Below, piece after piece: positions 11,268-21,795 of a stretch of 64,000 nt of DNA; within the stretch, counting starts at the first letter, position 1, and every line of letters starts with the position of its first letter. This DNA is from Pseudogymnoascus destructans. Its lineage: Eukaryota; Ascomycota; Leotiomycetes; Thelebolales; Thelebolaceae. Position numbers and translations under genes: made by a program. The stretch lies in the NCBI RefSeq assembly GCF_001641265.1, contig NW_020167531.1:868001-932000 (forward strand), in the 5' to 3' direction. The notes below the pieces were generated by a model. That model did no database searches. It saw only the letters and a list, made by a program, of their open reading frames with translations, and was not told where the DNA came from.

Positions 11268-11805
11268 ATGGTCGCTGTGGAACAACTCAAATCGTTCCAT
11301 GAACAACTTGCGACAGATATACAATTCTTAAATGAACGATCTGCTGCATATGCAAACAAGAAGCGTAGTATAGAACCTGCCTTTAAGGATGGGGGATAAA
11401 GTATATCTACTCTAGAAATACATCAAAACGAAACGACTAAGTACAAAGTTGGACTTTAAGAAATTGGGACCATTTAAAATATTGAACAAAGTCAGCTTAG
11501 TTAATTATAGACTACAGCTACCCAAGAAGTCTAGACTATACCTAGTATATCATGTCTCACTACTAGAACTAGCAAGAGGAAACATCCCGATTGCAACCGA
11601 CATAGAACTCTAACTAGAAAACGACATCATTGAATATGAAGTCGAAGCGATCCTAGACAAGAGGTTAGTAGGACGCAAAGAAGAGTTTTTGATAAAATAG
11701 AAAGGTTATGAACCTATGGACAATTCATAGGAAACGGTAGAAAACCTTAGCTGTCTAGAGTTGCTAGGGGCGTTTCACCATCAGCACCCTAACATTCAAA
11801 GAAGC
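11268..11805 (+). pseudogene. Gyp-4 integrase C-terminus and chromodomain, with TGG-to-TAG stops
   Basis: The translation runs AMVAVEQLKSFHEQLATDIQ, then KLDFKKLGPFKILNKVSLVNYRLQLPK and LYLVYHVSLLELARGN, the usual end of a gypsy integrase. A chromodomain-like tail follows (NDIIEYEVEAILDKR, then LIK*KGYEPMDNS*ETVENL). The two starred positions are where the family has Trp, and both are TAG. A third TAG lies in the LL*KYIKTKRL stretch. These are G-to-A changes in a TpG context, expected from repeat-induced point mutation. Confidence 0.8.
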
Positions 11806-11830
11806 CAGGAGACAGGGCTGCGAAAAGGTC

Positions 11831-12219
11831 CTAGTTAAGGGCAATGCCCTTAGAGACGGTAGTAGAACGGTTGGACAAGAGAGTCCCTTTGGCCTCTGCC
11901 TCCCTACGCTCCTTCTCCTCTGCATCATCTAGCTCGTCTATGGTTTTTAGACCACGACGAAGCACGTCCTTAGCATGGGAACGAAACAAGCGCTGTTGTT
12001 GAAGTCGAAGGATCTTGGCCATCACTGCCTCCTCCCTGCTTGCAAACGATGCTCCTCATGTTCTAGCTTGTCCTAGTTGCTAATAGAAGGACCATGAGCA
12101 TCACACTGCACGTTAACACGAACACATTCACTATAGCATTTCAAATCGTCAGAAATAACACAGTTTAAGTGTTTCTTTTCGCAATAGTTACAAGAAGGCA
12201 TCTCGAAGCTAGTAGCCAT
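11831..12219 (-). pseudogene. Gyp-4 antisense Zn2Cys6-like gene, broken
   Basis: The minus ATG at 12219 starts MATSFEMPSCNYCEKKHLNC and continues to a Cys pattern C-x2-C-x6-C-x7-C-x3-C-x6-C, one residue off the canonical fungal Zn2Cys6 cluster. A TAG follows at the expected Trp (SISN*DKLE) and a frameshift comes before MAKILRLQQQRLFRSHAKD...LRRGLKTIDELDD, which ends at 11831. The charged helical region after the cluster is typical of a family of short fungal hypothetical proteins I recall as very abundant. It ends tail to tail with integrase, as in Gyp-1 and Gyp-2. Confidence 0.7.
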
Positions 12220-12383
12220 ATCCTTTGGGAAAGAGCAAGACGTTCTTTGATTTTGGTATGTTTAGAAGACATGGTTAAAGCCTAACTGTCTATGGACAGT
12301 GGTAGGCGCCACTCTACTTAAGTAGTCAGCATACTACTTAATCACCTAGACCTAGGGACTAGGCCTATTAAGGGGGGACCTAG

Positions 12384-12834
12384 TGTTACAGCTAAAGTGC
12401 TAGTGCTATGGCTAGCGCTTACGGCTACAACCTCACGTGATGGATAACATTAGATATCATGGATATTATGTTATCCATGGTATCCATAGGGATCTACGGA
12501 ATGTCATATGATGGATAACATTAGATATCATGGATATTATGTTATCCATGTTATCCATAGGGATCTACGGAATGTCATATGATGGATAACATTAGATATC
12601 ATGGATATTATGTTATCTATGTTATCCATAGATATCCCTTTGGCACGACGCCACTATATAAGTAGATAGTATTTCCTTAGATAGGAGCTTCGTGCTCAAC
12701 TTAATATAGTATTCTTTACAATACTGTAATGTCTTACTTAGAAAGCCTTTGTGTCTAAACCCCTGCCTTCTCTGTTAAGTCAACCTTACATAAGAAACCT
12801 CTGTGTCTTCGATCGTTTAAAAGTCAGTGTTACA
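12384..12834 (+). repeat. Gyp-4 LTR with a 71-bp tandem array in U3
   Basis: 451 bp from TGTTACAGC to CAGTGTTACA, with imperfect terminal inverted repeats. The part CGACGCCACTATATAAGTAG (TATA box) and everything after it match the solo LTR at 44786-45260 in reverse. The upstream part is dominated by a 71-bp unit repeated about 2.7 times. Confidence 0.8.
12439..12631 (+). repeat. 71-bp tandem repeat (about 2.7 copies) in the Gyp-4 LTR
   Basis: Units start at 12439, 12510 and 12581 with GATGGATAACATTAGATATC. Each contains inverted segments (TGGATAACAT and ATGTTATCCA), so each unit can fold. The third unit is incomplete. No equivalent unit exists in the related LTR at 44.8 kb, which has a different array there. 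Confidence 0.9.
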
Positions 12835-13338
12835 CTTTAGTAAAACAGCAGAATACATCATAACTTACACCCCCTTAACAAGGCTGCTAATAGCATCATT
12901 AATTAAGGTAGGAGAGCTATTATAATGTTGTACAACACGCTTCTTAATATGCTCTGTTAGAAAATCAAGCTCCCTTATAGTTTAAGGAGTCTTTAAAGTC
13001 TAATTGTTACTCTTAACTATAGTAGGGGTTAGAGTTCTTTAAACGCAGCTTTAAATGCTTCCTTAAATATAGAGAGAAACTTAAGCTTTGTAATGCCTGT
13101 TCTATATGAAGGTTTAAACCTAACATCTATATGAAAGCTTTAGCAGAGCAAAGCACTAATATCAAATGGTTAGAGAATGTGAATGAGTGTGGTAGCATAT
13201 AGAGGGTGATTATCTTCTGTTCTATATAGTAGTGCTGAAATTAAGCAGAGAGGTGGCTCTTATGTCTATTAAGAATAAGAAGACAATAGGTTCTGATTGT
13301 ACGACTGTTTGTATGTTAATTAAAGTGTTAAATCCACT
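12835..13338 (-). pseudogene. P0: degenerate pogo-type transposase, C-terminal half
   Basis: AT-rich sequence that aligns in pieces with the minus-strand transposase gene of P1 (for example AGGTAGGAGAGCTATT against AGGTTGGAGAGCTATT, and the region around GGTGGCTCTTATGTCTATTAAG against GGTGGCTCTCATGACCATCAAG). It is interrupted at 13339-13340 by P1. Many stops and the AT shift are consistent with RIP. The other half is at 15203-16040. Confidence 0.6.
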
Positions 13339-13340
13339 TA

Positions 13341-15200
13341 ACGTGCATGTATAACGAAAGTGCCAAACAAGCGAAAGTGCCAAAATATCGCGACTACCCC
13401 ATAAGAATTGCGATAAATCCACCACAACAATATAAATTAATTAAAACTACTCGGAGTCTTCTTCCTCAGACCTGTCTATTACAATCTGACAAGTGCGCGC
13501 ATTGTGTCCAGTCTCACCACACTTGCCACAGCGACGTGCATGGGTTTCTTCCCTTGGCTTCCGACCACTACTTGCCCTTATTTCTTGCTCTACTTGCTGC
13601 ACAATGTCCCTCTCGTCCTGTAGCTCCTGTGCTACCTGTTGACTAAGTGATCCTCCTTGCTGTAGTCGTGTTTTTTTAGCTCTCCGGCGCTTGCTTAGCA
13701 CTTCATTTGCCTGTCACAGGTTTTGGTTCTCTGCTTTTAACAATGCTAATTGATGCATTATTTGCGATGCACCCTTTGTAAACTGGTCAACAGCTGCATA
13801 GATTGAGGTTGGAGAGCTATTTTGATGATGCGCAATTCAGTTTTTAATGAAAGTAGACTGTGATACAGCTTCAGTTGGGTTATTTGGTGTCTGAGAAACC
13901 CATGGTTGAGCGGTGTTTGGGCGAGAGGTTGGAGGTGTTGGCGTCTTAAACCTAAGGTCAAGTGTAGATATTACACTCTCAGGGCTAAATGGAAGAAGCC
14001 CAGCACCTCAGAACCCTCCCTGAATATTGCTTTCTGTCATTGCAATGTTAAATGCAGCGTGGAAGGCAGGAAAGAAGTCATCCTTAGTAATGTGAATAAT
14101 ATGAGCCCGCATCATATCTTCAATTTGCCGACCGTAAGCTCTCTTTAATGGGCCAAAACAGCCAACATCAAGTGGTTGGAGTATATGGGAAGAGTTAGCA
14201 GGCATACAAAGTGTAATAATGTTGTGTTCTTTTCAGTACTCCTCAAACTTGTCTGAGTGGTGGCTCTCATGACCATCAAGGACTAACAAGCGATAACCAC
14301 CAACACTCCGGGGCTTTGTGTGCTTCTCAAAATGCTGAATCCAATCCATACCTCTCTCGTTTGTAGTCCAGCCATTTGCAGTAACAGCGATTACCCAATC
14401 TGCTGGAAATCTGCTATTCTCATACCAAGATGCAAGGTGGTTTTTACCTGCCACAATGACAAATGGCGGCACTGCCCAACCTTGAGAACTAATGCCTTGG
14501 ATTACTGTAACCCATTCCCGATTGCCAGGCTGCACCTTTTTTGCCTTTGCCTGCCCATCTGAGCTCGTTACTACCGTTGCGCTTGAGATGACGCCCATCA
14601 TAAACCCAGTCTCATCAAAGTTGTAGATATCTGCATTGTTGATGCCATACTTTAGAATTGTGTTCCATACAAGCTCAAACCAGCCACGAATGACTTCTGG
14701 ATCTTCGCACTTAGCCCTCTGGTAGTCATATTTTCGCTGGAAGCGTGTCCGGAGCTCTACATGGCGCTTAACAAAGTTTGAAGCCCAACGTGACCCGACG
14801 CGTGGCGCGTCGCGTGTTGCAAGTAGTCGATTTGCCATATCTTCAACAATAGACAACTGAGGAGGGAACCCTTTAGCAGCTAAGTCAAGTATATACTGAA
14901 CAAGAACTGATTCCTCTAGGTTACTTACTTTCTGTAAGTTGGCTTGAATATCGCGTTGTGAAGGTATGCCTTGGAAACGGTGACGTAGCTTGCGGTGGTC
15001 TACGGAATAGATCCTAGCTGCAATTTGAAGGCGCAAATTTGGGTCGCTTTGCATAGCTTGGATAGCTAGCACTAATTTGCTTTCATCATTTTTATGGCGC
15101 ATGTTTTGTTGTGGAGGAATTTAACATTTAGTTGGGGGGGTTGGTCACCGCATGATTTTGGCACTTTCGCTTGTTTGGCACTTTCGTTATACATGCACGT
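13341..15200 (-). mobile_element. P1: pogo/Fot1-type DNA transposon with intact TIRs
   Basis: 1,860 bp with inverted termini ACGTGCATGTATAACGAAAG... and its reverse complement, each holding a doubled GCGAAAGTGCCAAA motif, flanked by TA (13339-13340 and 15201-15202). It has the same length as P2 and P3 but is diverged, including A/G changes in the TIRs (GAAAGTGCC against GAAAGCGCC). It sits inside P0, an older member of the same family. Confidence 0.93.
13447..15102 (-). pseudogene. P1 transposase (DDE, CCHC), broken
   Basis: Starts at 15102 (MRHKNDESKLVLAIQAMQ). The HTH region (KLRHRFQGIPSQRDIQ...) and the first catalytic Asp (IYNFDETGFMMG) are intact, as is the second (LLVLDGHESHHS). A TGA replaces the Cys after FEEY at about 14238. 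The third catalytic Asp (LLQPLDVGCFGPLK) follows, then another TGA after IQGGF near 14008. The C-terminal part with a CCHC knuckle (RRCGKCGETGHNARTCQ) ends at 13447. This copy can move only if another copy supplies transposase. Confidence 0.88.
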
Positions 15201-15202
15201 TA

Positions 15203-16040
15203 TACCTAATTGAATTTAAAGTCCACCCATTCCCACCTAGCATAATCACCTAGTTATATACGTGTCTAATTCCTAATTCTAGCAAGTTAGAAGAAGATCC
15301 TAACCTTAACAACTCTAAGGACAAGAAGAGAGGTGATTCTATGCCTTGAAAATAATGAATAGCAGGAGTGCCTATCTATATGAATTCACACCTTAGATAA
15401 TTAACACCTATTCTCTATTCCCTAGCTATATAGCCTTTAGACGACTCTTTGCTTCTAAGCTTATAACTACCTTTATAGTAGTAATAACTCCTATTACAAA
15501 ACCTACTTCATTAAAGTTGTTGATATCCTGCTCTAAGATGCTATATTATGCAACTATGTTTCATATAAGAGAAAACCACTCTTAAATTATCTTGGGATCT
15601 TTGCATTTTGCTTGCTTATAATCGTGCTTCTAACTAAACTTTGCTTTGATTTCTATACGATGCTTAATGAAGGTGGTAGTCTAGTTTATTCTAATTGCTC
15701 TTACCTCATTTAGAAAGTAGAAGGTTTGCTATTTCTTACATAGCTAAGGGTTAGGGTGGAAATCCATGTGAATCTAAGTTGAGAATGTATTAAATAAGAG
15801 CTAACTCTTCGTATTAAGTCAACTTATGTAAGTTAGGAGTAGAGTCACGTTAAGAAGTCATTCTGTTCATTCTGTTGCTTAGGGTCTTATGTAGCACATC
15901 GTATAATAATGCAGCAGCTTAGACACTCTTAAATTAACATTCCTTTAGTGCCTAAATAGCTAATAGTTTTACCCTATTTATTAGAGGATTAGGGTTGTGT
16001 TGATTATGGCATGTTGTCTGTAGTTAAAGTTGACATGTTT
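15203..16040 (-). pseudogene. P0: degenerate pogo-type transposase, N-terminal half
   Basis: Continues the remnant interrupted by P1. Recognisable stretches match the P1 transposase in order, for example CTTCATTAAAGTTGTTGATATC (against CTCATCAAAGTTGTAGATATC) and GGATCTTTGCATTTTGC (against GGATCTTCGCACTTAGC). It has many stops and no open frame. The left end of Gyp-2 lies just beyond. Confidence 0.6.
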
Positions 16041-16076
16041 TGGTGTTTTTGGTAGGCAACTCAGCCTCATCTCGCA

Positions 16077-16325
16077 TGTAAGGACACAGGGCACCCAGCT
16101 CACAGTAATAGCATATGAGAGTGCGAGTCAGAGGCTAAACGGATGCTATCCTATAAGTCTACTACAAAGGATACAAAAAAGATGATGGGGAACCCCGTCA
16201 GTCGATTTTCTCAAGTATCCGAAACCCATCCGACTCGGTTCCGACTCAGTTAGGCCACCCAAATGATCACACGTGACCCTGCGGCTACCCGGAGTCTACT
16301 CCCTAGAATGAGAGACAAGAAGACA
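16077..16325 (-). repeat. Gyp-2 3' LTR
   Basis: 249 bp, read on plus as TGTAAGGACACAGGGC...GACAAGAAGACA. It is followed by CTACCCCCCTCCTGAGAG, the reverse complement of the element's polypurine tract. Other copies end AGGCATCCTTACA, so a short terminal deletion is present here. Confidence 0.9.
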
Positions 16326-16942
16326 CTACCCCCCTCCTGAGAGAGTGCTTTGTCCACAAGGCACGTGGCTAGTATCATGTCCGCAACGTCTCCGAATCGT
16401 CTCCGTATCGTCTCCGTGAACAGAGCGTTTCTTGTTATCATAATGTTGGGTGGTAATTGCGTCCGGAACAACTTCATTTGTCGTGCGCGTCGGGAAGGTG
16501 CTTTGTTTGCCACCATAGTCATCCCGAGGTGGTATCACGTTAGGGTCCATGTGGCATGCGAAACTGGAGTTCGCTTTTGTTGGATCTCACGTTCATTCTT
16601 GGGGTCCGAAACAGTACTGGAAGGTGTCCGCTACCCGTTTGAGTAGAATTTTCGTAAAACGTGAAAGAAGAAGTGGCCGCGCTAACCCGATTCGGCGTTC
16701 ATTGTTGTAAGCCAACATTTGAGTATTCTGCTTCGCCCACTTCCTCTTGTTTTTACCTTACAACAACAACGCCAGCAACCCTCCCACCCGAGACTGGTAA
16801 GTGGCCCCTCCCTGTCCGTTAGTTTATGATACTGATAGATTGTATAGTATCCTCCAATCAAAGAATGAGTAGGTGATGGGAGCGCATTGGCGCGGTGTTG
16901 ATAACTTGTGCTGGGCTGACGGAATCACTTCCAAATTTGAAG
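16326..16942 (+). promoter_or_regulatory. Upstream region of the Gyp-2 antisense gene
   Basis: About 600 bp between the 3' LTR and the antisense ATG. It is recognisable in the second copy (23784-24367) and in a fragment at 43259-43502. The last 60 bp before the ATG (GTGCTGGGCTGAC) are conserved between copies. No ORF of its own is convincing, and it should contain the antisense promoter. Confidence 0.45.
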
Positions 16943-17516
16943 ATGCCGGTTCCCACCCCCTCCGGGGCTCTTACTGTCGCCTTCCGTGTGCTCTGTTTGC
17001 GCTGCCTTCGGGCCAAAGCCCATGGGATCCAGTCCCATGACTGCGTCTGGTCCCCGACCAGTTCAAAGTGTGGGTACTGCACGTCGCAGCACTCGCCTTG
17101 CGTCCCGGTAGGTTTTCTTGTGGGGTTCGGTGTTTGGTTTGGTTGGCCGTTGCTGACTTTGGTGAAAGCTGCCCTGGTTCCTTGGGGAAGAGTTTGCGGC
17201 CCTCCTGGCCGCCCAGAGCGTGACCTCTACAAGGAGGCATGTGCCACTCGGGCTGCCCTCAAGTTGGGGCTGGCCGTGAGTAGACCTCCTTCCCCTTGTG
17301 ACTCGGTGTGGTTTCGATGCTGACTCTGGGCAGCAAATTCGGTCGTCGCTGCACCGTCTCCGGATGGGACAGGAGAGTGTTCCTGCTCTCTTGGGGGAGT
17401 TGGTGGCTGCTGTGGGCAAACTTCCCACCGCTGCCGCTCCCACGGTCGCTCTGACTCGGGGTGATGGAAAGAGGGAGGGGGAGGATGGGGAAGTTGGGGC
17501 GGCCTATGGGGCCTAG
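16943..17516 (+). CDS. Antisense Cys-cluster gene carried by Gyp-2 (spliced)
   Basis: Exon 1, 16943-17107, starts MPVPTPSGALTVAFRVLCLRC and encodes C-x2-C-x12-C-x8-C-x2-C-x6-C, the spacing of a Zn2Cys6 cluster with an enlarged first loop. A GTAGGT donor follows directly after CVP, the same place and phase as in Gyp-1. Exon 2, 17169-17275 (after GAAAG), starts LPWFLGEEFAALLAA. The second copy of the element keeps this as PWFLGDEFAAL. A GTGAGT donor ends exon 2. The last exon probably contains LGELVAAVGKLPTAA and ends at 17516, but its acceptor could not be fixed, so the 3' part is uncertain. It is convergent with integrase, which ends at 17690. Confidence 0.65.
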
Positions 17517-17689
17517 GTGGGGGAAGACCCTGTGTCATGGGGGACTCGGGCCTGGCCCTTCGCGTGGGGTCACTTCAACCCTTCGTCTCTCATGGTGGTA
17601 GCCGCTTGTTGCGACGCCGGTGAAATGTTTGGGAAGGGTGGCTCCCACAAGGGTTACGGTGGTGAGTGCGCCCTGGCTCGGAGGGTATT

Positions 17690-20600
17690 TTAGTTTAGAG
17701 TCGCAGACAGCAACGACTCTGTTTCTTCCGCTTTGTCTTTCCCTCCGTGATCGTAGTTTTGTTCCTTTCCCGTCTCCCCTGCCGTAACCCCTCTGAGTAG
17801 TTCTTGAGGTGGACCTGGTAAATCTGGGTATTCCGTGTGAAACTCTCTGAGTTTATGGGGAGAGTTCATGAAGTTCGACGCTGGGTACCACTCTGGGTCC
17901 GGATCGTATCCTACCCAACTAACCCGGTATTGTAGTTGCTTCCATCGGAGCGTCACGGCAAGGATCTTTTCCACTTCCCATTCCTTTACGCCATCTATCA
18001 CTTCGTTGCTAGGCTCAGGCGGATCCTGACCAGGTAGGGGGTTGTTCGGATCCTTCATGAGGACGTCTGGTAAGAACACATCGTGTATTTGAGATCTGGT
18101 AGGTAGTTCCAATCGAAATGCGTGACCAATCTGTTCCAACACCATATATGGTCTGACCCATTGTTGGCCCAACTTGCGGCTAGGACGAGAGTTTTTCAAA
18201 TTTTTGGTCGATAGGTACACTCTATCTCCTACGTCCCAGTCGATGGCCCTTCGGCGTCGATTCGCGTGCTTAAACATTTCCTCTTGTGCCTTTGCCATGT
18301 TTTCCTTTGCGTGGACCCATGCGGTATGCATTCGGTCTGCCACCGCCTTGGCTTCCTCTCGGTTTAGGGTCTCCCGGGGGTTGGTGCTTTTCAGAGTGTT
18401 CCAATCCCAACTCGTACGCGGATCGGTTCCGTACTTGAGTCGGTAGGGGGTCATGCCAATGGATGCATGGGGGAGTGTCATTTGCACGCGGTCCATTATG
18501 GGGATGAGTTTGCTCCAGTTATCCTGATAATGGGATACGAAGGGCGTCAGTCTCTGATCGATGTATCGGTTCATGATTTCCGTCTGCCCATCGGTCTGCT
18601 TATGATAGGCAGTCGACAGCTTAACCTTAATGCCAATAATTCGACAGAACTCTTGCCAAAAGGATGATACGAATTGGGGTCCGCAGTTGCTTACAATCGA
18701 CTCCGGAGTGTGTCCAAATCGGTATATCCATTCGATGAACAATTGCGCCATCTGCCGGGCAGTTGTGGTTTTGTAGCAAGGTATTGTCACTGAACTCTTT
18801 CCGAGTCGGTCCATAAACACTAAGATGCTATCGTATCCATGCTTGTCCCTTGGGAACTCCTTGAAGTCCATGGTGAGGTGTTGCATAGGGTATTCGGGTA
18901 TGGGTAGTGGGTGTAGAAATCCTTGTTGCTTAGTGACATTGGTGTGAGAAAGCCGGCATGTCATGCAGTTTCGTACATACCGCAAACAGTCCGCTTCCAT
19001 CCCGACCCAATGATACTTTGGGGCGAGCAATTGGTAGGTTTTCCTGCCACTTGGATGTGCTGACGACACTTGATCGTGCGCTTCCCGGATCAGTTTCGTA
19101 CATAGGTCGGTGTGGCGATTCACACATAGGTGGCCTTTGTACAGAGGAGCTGGTCGTTCATCGCGAATCCGTCCGGTAGGGGTTGTTTCGCGCAAGTCTC
19201 GGTGAACGACTTCCGATTGTCCGCACATAGCACCTCTATTAAATTGAAGGGCACCTGGGGCTTGGGGGTGTCCATCAAATTAATGGATGCTATGTAGCTC
19301 TCAGCGAGTTCGGTGCTGATTCGGGGGTGCAGGCGGCTTGGACCTAACAATACCCTCGCCCTACTATCAAGTTTGACTTTCTGCTGCGTTACCAAGTCCT
19401 GGTCTCTTCGGCTCAGAATATCAGCCTTCTGGTTATTTTTGCCCGCGGTGTACGTAATGCAGAAGTTGAAATCGGAGAGTAGCTCCATCCATCGAACCTG
19501 CTTCGCGGTGAGAACCTTGGTAGACATGAAATATTCCAGCGAACGGTGGTCAGTGTACACGTCGACTCGGTGGCACGTCGACTCAGTGGTGCACCGAAGC
19601 CAACTCGGGCCTCCATTTTCTAAAGTCCTTCACTATTGCGAATAGTTCCTTGTCGTGGATCTCCCAATTGATCTCATGTCCGGATAGGACATGACTGTAA
19701 AAGCTTACAGGGTACCATCGCTTGTCAGGGTGTTCTTGAGACAGGACACCAGCTACCACTCCATCAGAGGAGTCGGTCTCCAGCTTCGTAGGCAATTCGG
19801 GGTTGAAGTGGTGAAGTGCCTGTACCGCTAAAAGTTGTCGTCGCAATTCCTCGAACGCATCCTCACATTCGTCTGTCCACCGGAACGGCTCCGAGGGACT
19901 AGTGATGGTGGTGAGGGGCTTTGCTATTTTGCCAAAATTACGAATGAATTGTCTATAGAAGCCACAGAATCCCAGGTAGGACTTAACACCTGTAACAGTG
20001 GTCGGTCGGATCCAGTTACGAAGGGGTTCGATTTTGTCAGGGTCCGCTTCGACACTGGAGGTAGTGAGAACATAACCCAAGTATTTTGTCCTGGTGACGT
20101 TGAACTCACATTTGTTCAAATCGGCTTGGAGTCCAGCTTCTCAGAGACGCTGTAGGACCTTATGCAGATGCTCTATGTGTTCCGTAGGGTCCTCTGAATA
20201 GATTAGGATGTCGTCTAAGTATACGGTACAGAAGTCGTCTAAGTATTGCATCAGGACGTCATTCATATACCGCTGATAGGTTGCGGGACCGTTCGTCAGT
20301 CCAAATGGCAGCACTTTGCACTTATAGGATCCATAGTGAGTCCGAAAGGTCGTGTACTCTTCCGAGTCAGGGTGCATCCGTATACGATGGAAGGCTTGTC
20401 TGATATCTAGCTTCGTGAAGATTTTTGCTTTTGACACCCGTCCCAGTAGTTCGTCGATACGCGGGATGGGGTAGGGATCGTTCCGGGTGAGACCATTTAA
20501 CTTCCGGTAATCGATGCAAAATCTTAATTTGCCATCCGCTTTCTTTACGAATAGGATAGGGGACGCAAAGGGGCTGTTGCTGTTGACGATGAATCCCTTT

Positions 20601-21795
20601 TCCAGGTTTTCCAGCAGGTATTGCTTGGTAGCCTTTTCGGTGCCCTGTCAATATAATGGGGAGAAAGCGTTTGGTAAAGGGGCTTTGAGCTGTATCTTGT
20701 GGTCGTATATGCGGTGGGGGGGGTTCAATCCGATTCCAACTTCGAAAAGACATCGGTGTACCTCCGGTGCATATGCGGAAGCTTCTGCTGGATGAGGCGG
20801 AGCGTTTCTTCGTCCTCTACCAACTCCTTTTCATGAATGATCTGATCGATTTCGTAGATGCTAGTCTAAAAAAACTCAGAGTCGTTTCGCATCATCTCGT
20901 GGTGGAAAGCATTTGCACTGATTTCGCATATATGCATGGGCGTAAACCTATGTACTAGGGTTTTCTGTGGTGGGGGAGAAACCTCCTGGTTTCATGGTGG
21001 GTTCGATGGCGTATCAGTGATCTCTTCGTAGTCGGAAGTTATCACTTTCATTTCCATTGAACGTCCGCCTGCGTGGCATCTGTCTTCATGGTGGATTGCG
21101 AAATCCCGGCGATTCGCATCCGACTGGTATGCAGGATGTTTAATGGACGTTTCGCGTGAGTGGTAGGGCAAGGTGATCTCCTTGCTCCAGCTAGGAGTCA
21201 GCGGGTACTCCTTTGGCCATACTAACTGGCTCTTTGCAGAGTCGAGTAGTATTCGGAAGCGGCTGAAACGCTTCTTCCCAATTATCACATCTTGTGCTCC
21301 GAGGTCCAGGAGTACAAAGGGGCAGTTATATATTCGGCGTCCTTCGACTGTTAAGTGTAACCGAATATACTCCGATACGTGGCCTTGGATTTTGCGCTGA
21401 AATCCACGTATGGGTACAGAGTAGGGTAGTTTCCGTATAGGGCTCGGAAGCGCTTTCGACAGTCGTATTGCGAAAGGCTTGTTAATGACGAGGTAGCCGT
21501 TTGCTCCTGTGTCTGCTAGGGACTTTGTTTGCACCCCGAGTCCATTCATACTCAGGGTCGTGTCGACTAAGAACTGGGTGCCTCCCAGGAGTTCTCGTAA
21601 GTCTAGTCCTCGCAGGTCACATTTAGACCTAGGAAGGAGCCTTCTCCTAGGCCTCGTCGTTTTCCTCGAGGGACGCATCCGATTGAAGTTCCACAACTTT
21701 TTCCCATTGTTCTTCTGCCTCAGGGTCGTTACGTTCCATTTCCTTAATAGTAGTGTTAAGGGGGCATTTGTCCTGGAAATGGCCGGGCTTGCCAC
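17690..21795 (-). pseudogene. Gyp-2 pol (protease, RT, RNase H, integrase, chromodomain), broken
   Basis: Protease has the motif SLADTGANGYLVI (within 21795-20992). RT is split between frames: KIFTKLDIRQAFHRIR, LPFGLTNGPATYQ and catalytic YLDD lie in 20437-20141, and RNase H (ETDSSDGVVAGVL, HDKELFAIV) in 20119-19583. TDHRSLEYFMSTK and GKNNQKADILSR follow in 19560-19120. Integrase is open from 19228 to 17690: zinc region HPSGRKTYQ...CMTC, first Asp in LTMDFKEFPRD, Glu in QTDGQTEIMNRY, and a C-terminal chromodomain (EWEVEKILAVT...YRVSWVGYDPD). The second catalytic site reads SIVSNCGPQF where the family has SDRGPQF, so a catalytic Asp is lost. Confidence 0.9.

Larger units (their letters stand above)
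11262..12834 (+). mobile_element. Gyp-4: 3' part of a RIP-damaged Ty3/gypsy element
   Basis: The piece contains the end of integrase with a chromodomain (plus), an antisense Cys-cluster gene (minus, 12219-11831), a polypurine tract (AGGGGGGACC, 12371-12380) and an LTR (12384-12834). The 5' half is missing; the junction with the kinase-like pseudogene lies near 11255. A related solo LTR is at 44786-45260. Confidence 0.8.

Noticed and set aside
12439..12631. CRISPR-like array
   Set aside because: Direct tandem repeats without spacers, inside a eukaryotic LTR.
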